Of a stretch of 46,052 nt of DNA, positions 43,230-46,052 are shown piece after piece (the first letter of the stretch is position 1; every line of letters begins with the position of its first letter). Made by a program: the position numbers and the translations under genes. The DNA is from CBETVX01 sp965539935 (GTDB lineage Bacteria > Bacillota > Clostridia > Peptostreptococcales > Caminicellaceae): NCBI GenBank assembly GCA_965539935.1, contig CBETVX010000023.1, positions 1 to 46,052 on the forward strand, given 5' to 3'. Under the pieces are notes generated by a model that ran no database searches, was not told where the DNA came from, and saw nothing but the letters and a program-made list of their open reading frames with translations.

Positions 43230-43249
43230 CTGCATTGTCCTCCCTTTTT

Positions 43250-43269
43250 AGTTAATTTATTAATTAACT
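43250..43269. promoter_or_regulatory. 20-bp inverted repeat upstream of rhodanese gene 2
   Basis: AGTTAATTTATTAATTAACT: arms AGTTAATT / AATTAACT are perfect around 4 nt, 21 bases before the ATG. It matches the AGTTA-N10-TAACT form of the repeat at 12529-12548. Confidence 0.4.
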
Positions 43270-43285
43270 ATATGAATTTATTTTT

Positions 43286-43308
43286 TAGGGAAAGTCTGAC
43301 TTTCCCTA
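43286..43308 (-). promoter_or_regulatory. Intercistronic hairpin between CCG-protein and rhodanese 2 genes
   Basis: TAGGGAAAG (43286-43294) pairs perfectly with CTTTCCCTA (43300-43308) around a 5-nt loop, 7 bases past the stop of the Fe-S gene. On the minus strand it is followed by A, not T, so it is not a typical terminator. Confidence 0.6.
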
Positions 43309-43315
43309 CATAGAC

Positions 43316-44086
43316 TTATCTTAATACTTCATTAATATTCTTCTTAGCCTTATATCTATTTACCCAACCTTTAATAGGGCTTCCTGGTAATCCAGGGAAC
43401 TCACTTTTAGAAGTAAATACTGGTCCAAATATTAAGTCTAATATGTGTACAGCCTTCTTTCCACCCTTAACCATGGATTCTCTACATGCTGCACAATATG
43501 CAACTATATAGTCTGATTCTACCTCATCAGTTCTTCTCTTCATAACCCTTAGGGCTAAATCCGGATTAGCTGGAACAACCATTCCTCCAAATCCACAACA
43601 TCTAGTATTTTCTCTAGTATGGGGTGGCTCTTCAGTCTTATATCCTAATTCCTTCATAATCCATCTAATACCATCATGAATTTCTGGTACATCCCTAGTT
43701 GAACATGAATCATGTATTGCAAATACTATATCACTATTCTTACCCTTACCAACAGCTTCCTTAGGAAGACCAATTTCAGGTAATAATGCCCATAATGAGG
43801 TAACTTTCTGATTAGGGCTATATTCTGACATAGTTTTATAGCATGATTGACAAGCAACTACTATTTCTTCTGCTCCAAGTTTATCAATCTCAGCTTGAAA
43901 CTGTCCATATCTTTCCTTAAATTTATCTACTTGACCAAGTGCTTTAGTAGGCTTACCACAGCACTTTAATATTGATCCCGTTCCAGGTAACTTCTTTTGT
44001 AAATAATCTAATGTAGCCTTTACTGCCTCAGGATTATATGAAGGCAAACTACATCCTGGTACAAATACTCTTTTAGTCTTAGCCAT
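43316..44086 (-). CDS. CCG-domain Fe-S protein (HdrB / heterodisulfide-reductase-subunit-B-like)
   Basis: 256 aa, soluble, with two cysteine-rich CCG domains. Domain 1: FVPGCSLPSY, KCCGKPTKALG and VACQSCYKTM. Domain 2: IHDSCSTRDV, TRCCGFGGMVVPAN and AYCAACRESM. This double CX(n)CCGX(n)CXXC layout binds the non-cubane clusters seen in HdrB and is found in many quinone- or disulfide-linked oxidoreductases. It begins 14 bases after the GltD-like gene, so the two probably form one enzyme complex that passes electrons from NAD(P)H to a disulfide, persulfide or membrane acceptor. The substrate is not known. Confidence 0.88.
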   Translation of the reverse strand: MAKTKRVFVPGCSLPSYNPEAVKATLDYLQKKLPGTGSILKCCGKPTKALGQVDKFKERYGQFQAEIDKLGAEEIVVACQSCYKTMSEYSPNQKVTSLWALLPEIGLPKEAVGKGKNSDIVFAIHDSCSTRDVPEIHDGIRWIMKELGYKTEEPPHTRENTRCCGFGGMVVPANPDLALRVMKRRTDEVESDYIVAYCAACRESMVKGGKKAVHILDLIFGPVFTSKSEFPGLPGSPIKGWVNRYKAKKNINEVLR

Positions 44087-44100
44087 CTTATCTTCCCCCC

Positions 44101-45927
44101 TTATTTATCGTTGGCAGTAGCCTTAGAATTATCATCATATTTAGCAGGTTTAGCTGTATTAAACATCTTTGAAAATCCAAGGAACTGATGCATTTCGATA
44201 GCGTTATGCCCCTTCATCGGTGATTTACCACCATTTGCCTTAATCATAAGCTTTCTAACATCCATAAATCTATCGGACATTTTAAAGTCTTTAGGACAAG
44301 CCAAAGTACATTGATTACACATATTACAAGAATATGGAATTATAGGATCAACTTCTCCAGTCTCTAAAATCTTTTCAAATAATTCCTTAGGACATTCACA
44401 GTAATCCCCAAGCATTACACATTCACTCATACAAAGTTTACATTCACATTTTAAGCATCTTGAAGCTTCATTTATAGCCTGTTCTTCAGTGAACCCTAAG
44501 TCAACCTCTTCAAAGCTTTTAATTCTTTCTTTAGGGTCCATTTGAGAAGTTTTTACTCTTGGAAGATCCTCATCATTCTCTTTAAGCTCTGTCTCAAGCC
44601 AAGTTTCAAATGTTCCTTCATATTCTCTATCTGCAAACATATCTTCGCCCTTTAAATATCTGTCTACAGAAATGGCAGCCTTTCTTCCTTCAGCCATGGC
44701 TTCAATAACTATAACTGATCTTCCGCTGGCATCTCCAGCAATAAAAACATTTTCTTCTTTTGTTTGTAATGTGGTAGGATCAGCTTTAAATCTTCCACCT
44801 CTCATTGTTTCAAAAGTTCCTTCTGGAACAAAGGAATTATCAACTGCTTGCCCTACTGCAAAAATTACATTGTCAACATCAAGAAGTTCTTTGTTGTTTT
44901 CATCATATTGAGGATTAAACTTACCGTCTTTATCAAATATAGCAGTACATTTTTTAATTTCAAATTTTGACACCTTTCCATTTTCTCCAACTATCTTTTC
45001 AGGACCAAATGCATCGTGTAGAATTACTCCTTCTTCAATAGCTTCTTCTACTTCCCAATCATGGGCTGGCATATTTGGTCTAGATTCTAAACATACAAGG
45101 TGTACTTCTTCAGCTCCAACTCTTCTAGCACTTCTTGCAACGTCAATAGCAACGTTTCCTCCACCGATAACAGCAATTTTCTTACCTATGTCGTATTTTC
45201 TAGTCAAGCTAACTTCCCTTAAGAAATCAACTGCATTAAGTACTCCATCTAAGTCATGTCCTGGTATAGGAATAACTACTCCCTTATGGGCTCCCACAGC
45301 GATAATAACAGCATCAAAGTTTTTCTTTAGCTCTTCAAAGGAGATATCTTTACCTACTTCTACGCCCATTTTAAATTCTACGCCTATTTTGCTTAGTAGA
45401 CTATACTCATGGTCGATTATGTCCCTAGGTAATCTATACTCAGGAATACCTACTCTCATCATACCTCCCACAACAGGAAGTTTTTCAAATATAGTTACTT
45501 TATATCCCTTTCTTCTTAAATCAAGGGCAGCTTGAGCACCTGCTGGACCAGCACCTATAACAGCTACTCTCTTACCATTTTCCATTTGAACAGATAGATC
45601 CCAATCATTTTCATTGTCATAATTGTCAGCAGCAAATCTCTTTAAGGCTGCAATAGACATTGGTTGTCTAAATTCTTTTTCACGCTTACATTGTTCTTCA
45701 CAAGGATGGGCACAAATCCTTCCTAATGATCTAGGAAGAAAAAGTTTTTCCCTTATAACCTTAACAGCCTCCTTATGTTTACCTTCTGCAATTAAATTTA
45801 CATATCCCTTTACATCAGTATGCATTGGACATGTAGCTTCACAGTATGCAGGAGCATCACCCATACAGTTATCAACTATTTCCTGCATCTTATCCAAAAC
45901 TTCCTTTGGATAGGTAACTTTATTCAT
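44101..45927 (-). CDS. GltD-like FAD/NAD(P)-dependent Fe-S oxidoreductase with C-terminal ferredoxin-type domain
   Basis: 608 aa. The N-terminal Fe-S region has Cys at 21, 29 and 33 (CMGDAPAYCEATCP) and ICAHPCEEQC. The FAD Rossmann site is VIGAGPAGAQAALDLRRKG (about 122), and the NAD(P)H site is IAVIGGGNVAIDVARSARR (about 253). The C-terminal segment has two more cysteine clusters, CLKCECKLCMSEC and CNMCNQCTLACPKDF. It resembles the beta subunit of glutamate synthase, but there is no glutamate synthase alpha gene nearby. It is paired with a CCG protein, so it is more likely an NAD(P)H-dependent electron-input subunit. First gene of the operon; AAGGGGGC precedes the ATG. Confidence 0.9.
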   Translation of the reverse strand: MNKVTYPKEVLDKMQEIVDNCMGDAPAYCEATCPMHTDVKGYVNLIAEGKHKEAVKVIREKLFLPRSLGRICAHPCEEQCKREKEFRQPMSIAALKRFAADNYDNENDWDLSVQMENGKRVAVIGAGPAGAQAALDLRRKGYKVTIFEKLPVVGGMMRVGIPEYRLPRDIIDHEYSLLSKIGVEFKMGVEVGKDISFEELKKNFDAVIIAVGAHKGVVIPIPGHDLDGVLNAVDFLREVSLTRKYDIGKKIAVIGGGNVAIDVARSARRVGAEEVHLVCLESRPNMPAHDWEVEEAIEEGVILHDAFGPEKIVGENGKVSKFEIKKCTAIFDKDGKFNPQYDENNKELLDVDNVIFAVGQAVDNSFVPEGTFETMRGGRFKADPTTLQTKEENVFIAGDASGRSVIVIEAMAEGRKAAISVDRYLKGEDMFADREYEGTFETWLETELKENDEDLPRVKTSQMDPKERIKSFEEVDLGFTEEQAINEASRCLKCECKLCMSECVMLGDYCECPKELFEKILETGEVDPIIPYSCNMCNQCTLACPKDFKMSDRFMDVRKLMIKANGGKSPMKGHNAIEMHQFLGFSKMFNTAKPAKYDDNSKATANDK

Positions 45928-45962
45928 ATTTAAGCCCCCTTATCATTTCCTATATATGATTA

Positions 45963-45994
45963 ATTTTAAACAAACTTTGTTAATTAATCAACAA
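45963..45994 (-). promoter_or_regulatory. Promoter of the GltD-like operon overlapped by a Rex-like site
   Basis: TTGTTGATTAATTAACAA (minus strand, 45977-45994) is an 18-bp palindrome with one mismatched position. It matches the clostridial Rex form TTGTTAA-N4-TTAACAA except for one base. It overlaps a promoter with -35 TTGATT (45986-45991) and -10 TAAAAT (45963-45968), 17-base spacer. Binding of the NADH-sensing repressor Rex would block transcription; this is an inference. Confidence 0.6.
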
Positions 45995-46052
45995 ATATTA
46001 TCTTAATTTTATTATAATTTAAATTTAAATTATAAATAAATAATAATAACTT

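Noticed and set aside
44101..45927. Glutamate synthase small subunit GltD as the literal function
   Set aside because: No gltB-like large subunit in the window, extra C-terminal cysteine clusters, and pairing with a CCG protein argue for a different electron-transfer role.

Overview
This window looks like chromosomal DNA of a low-GC, anaerobic, endospore-lineage clostridium, most likely near Tissierellales. The base composition is strongly AT-rich, Shine-Dalgarno sites are strong, and GTG and TTG starts are frequent. The gene set fits: peptide uptake, an Agr-type peptide signal, Fe-S redox proteins, thiol peroxidase and lipoproteins with clostridial lipoboxes. The taxonomic placement is an inference from gene content, not from a marker comparison. 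No rRNA, tRNA, CRISPR array, intact insertion sequence or prophage is visible.

Layout, left to right. (1) 200-6323, minus strand: oligopeptide ABC transporter in the order oppB-oppC-oppD-oppF-oppA. (2) 6962-11198, minus: pcrA-ligA, with a possible LexA box over the promoter. (3) 11555-12487, minus: a two-domain rhodanese lipoprotein behind a leader of about 250 nt. (4) 12944-19533, minus: an amino-sugar operon, murQ - PTS IIA - GntR regulator - nagE - nagA - nagB - a TIM-barrel-like protein of unknown function. It has a consensus promoter and an operator-like site. It would take in GlcNAc/MurNAc and convert them to fructose-6-phosphate. (5) 19975-25062, minus: a HEPN/MNT pair, a DUF2284 protein, thiol peroxidase, a secreted WG-repeat protein and a GNAT acetyltransferase. 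(6) 25163-31775, minus: RND efflux pump, lipoprotein adaptor, sensor kinase and response regulator. (7) 32124-34171, minus: a radical-SAM / DUF4130 pair linked to DNA repair. (8) 34440-37486, plus: an Agr-like cassette (membrane protein, agrB, and an agrD of 45 codons) with a membrane GGDEF/HD-GYP protein directly behind it. (9) 37692-41415, plus: a staygreen homologue, a short independent transcript with a 51-codon ORF, and a sodium:solute symporter with a LarA-type racemase behind a 25-bp palindrome. (10) 41479-45927, minus: a GltD-like flavoprotein, a CCG-domain Fe-S protein, a second rhodanese lipoprotein and a TVP38/TMEM64 membrane protein, behind a promoter overlapped by a Rex-like site.

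The best candidates for something undescribed are these. The Agr cassette carries a kinase-less membrane protein in place of agrC/agrA and leads straight into a c-di-GMP enzyme. The GltD-like/CCG/rhodanese/TVP38 operon has a Rex-like operator, and its rhodanese shares an upstream inverted repeat with the distant second rhodanese gene. The unknown TIM-barrel-like gene closes the murQ-nag operon. An intergenic repeat of about 180 bp occurs twice. All functional assignments come from reading motifs by eye; no database search was possible.
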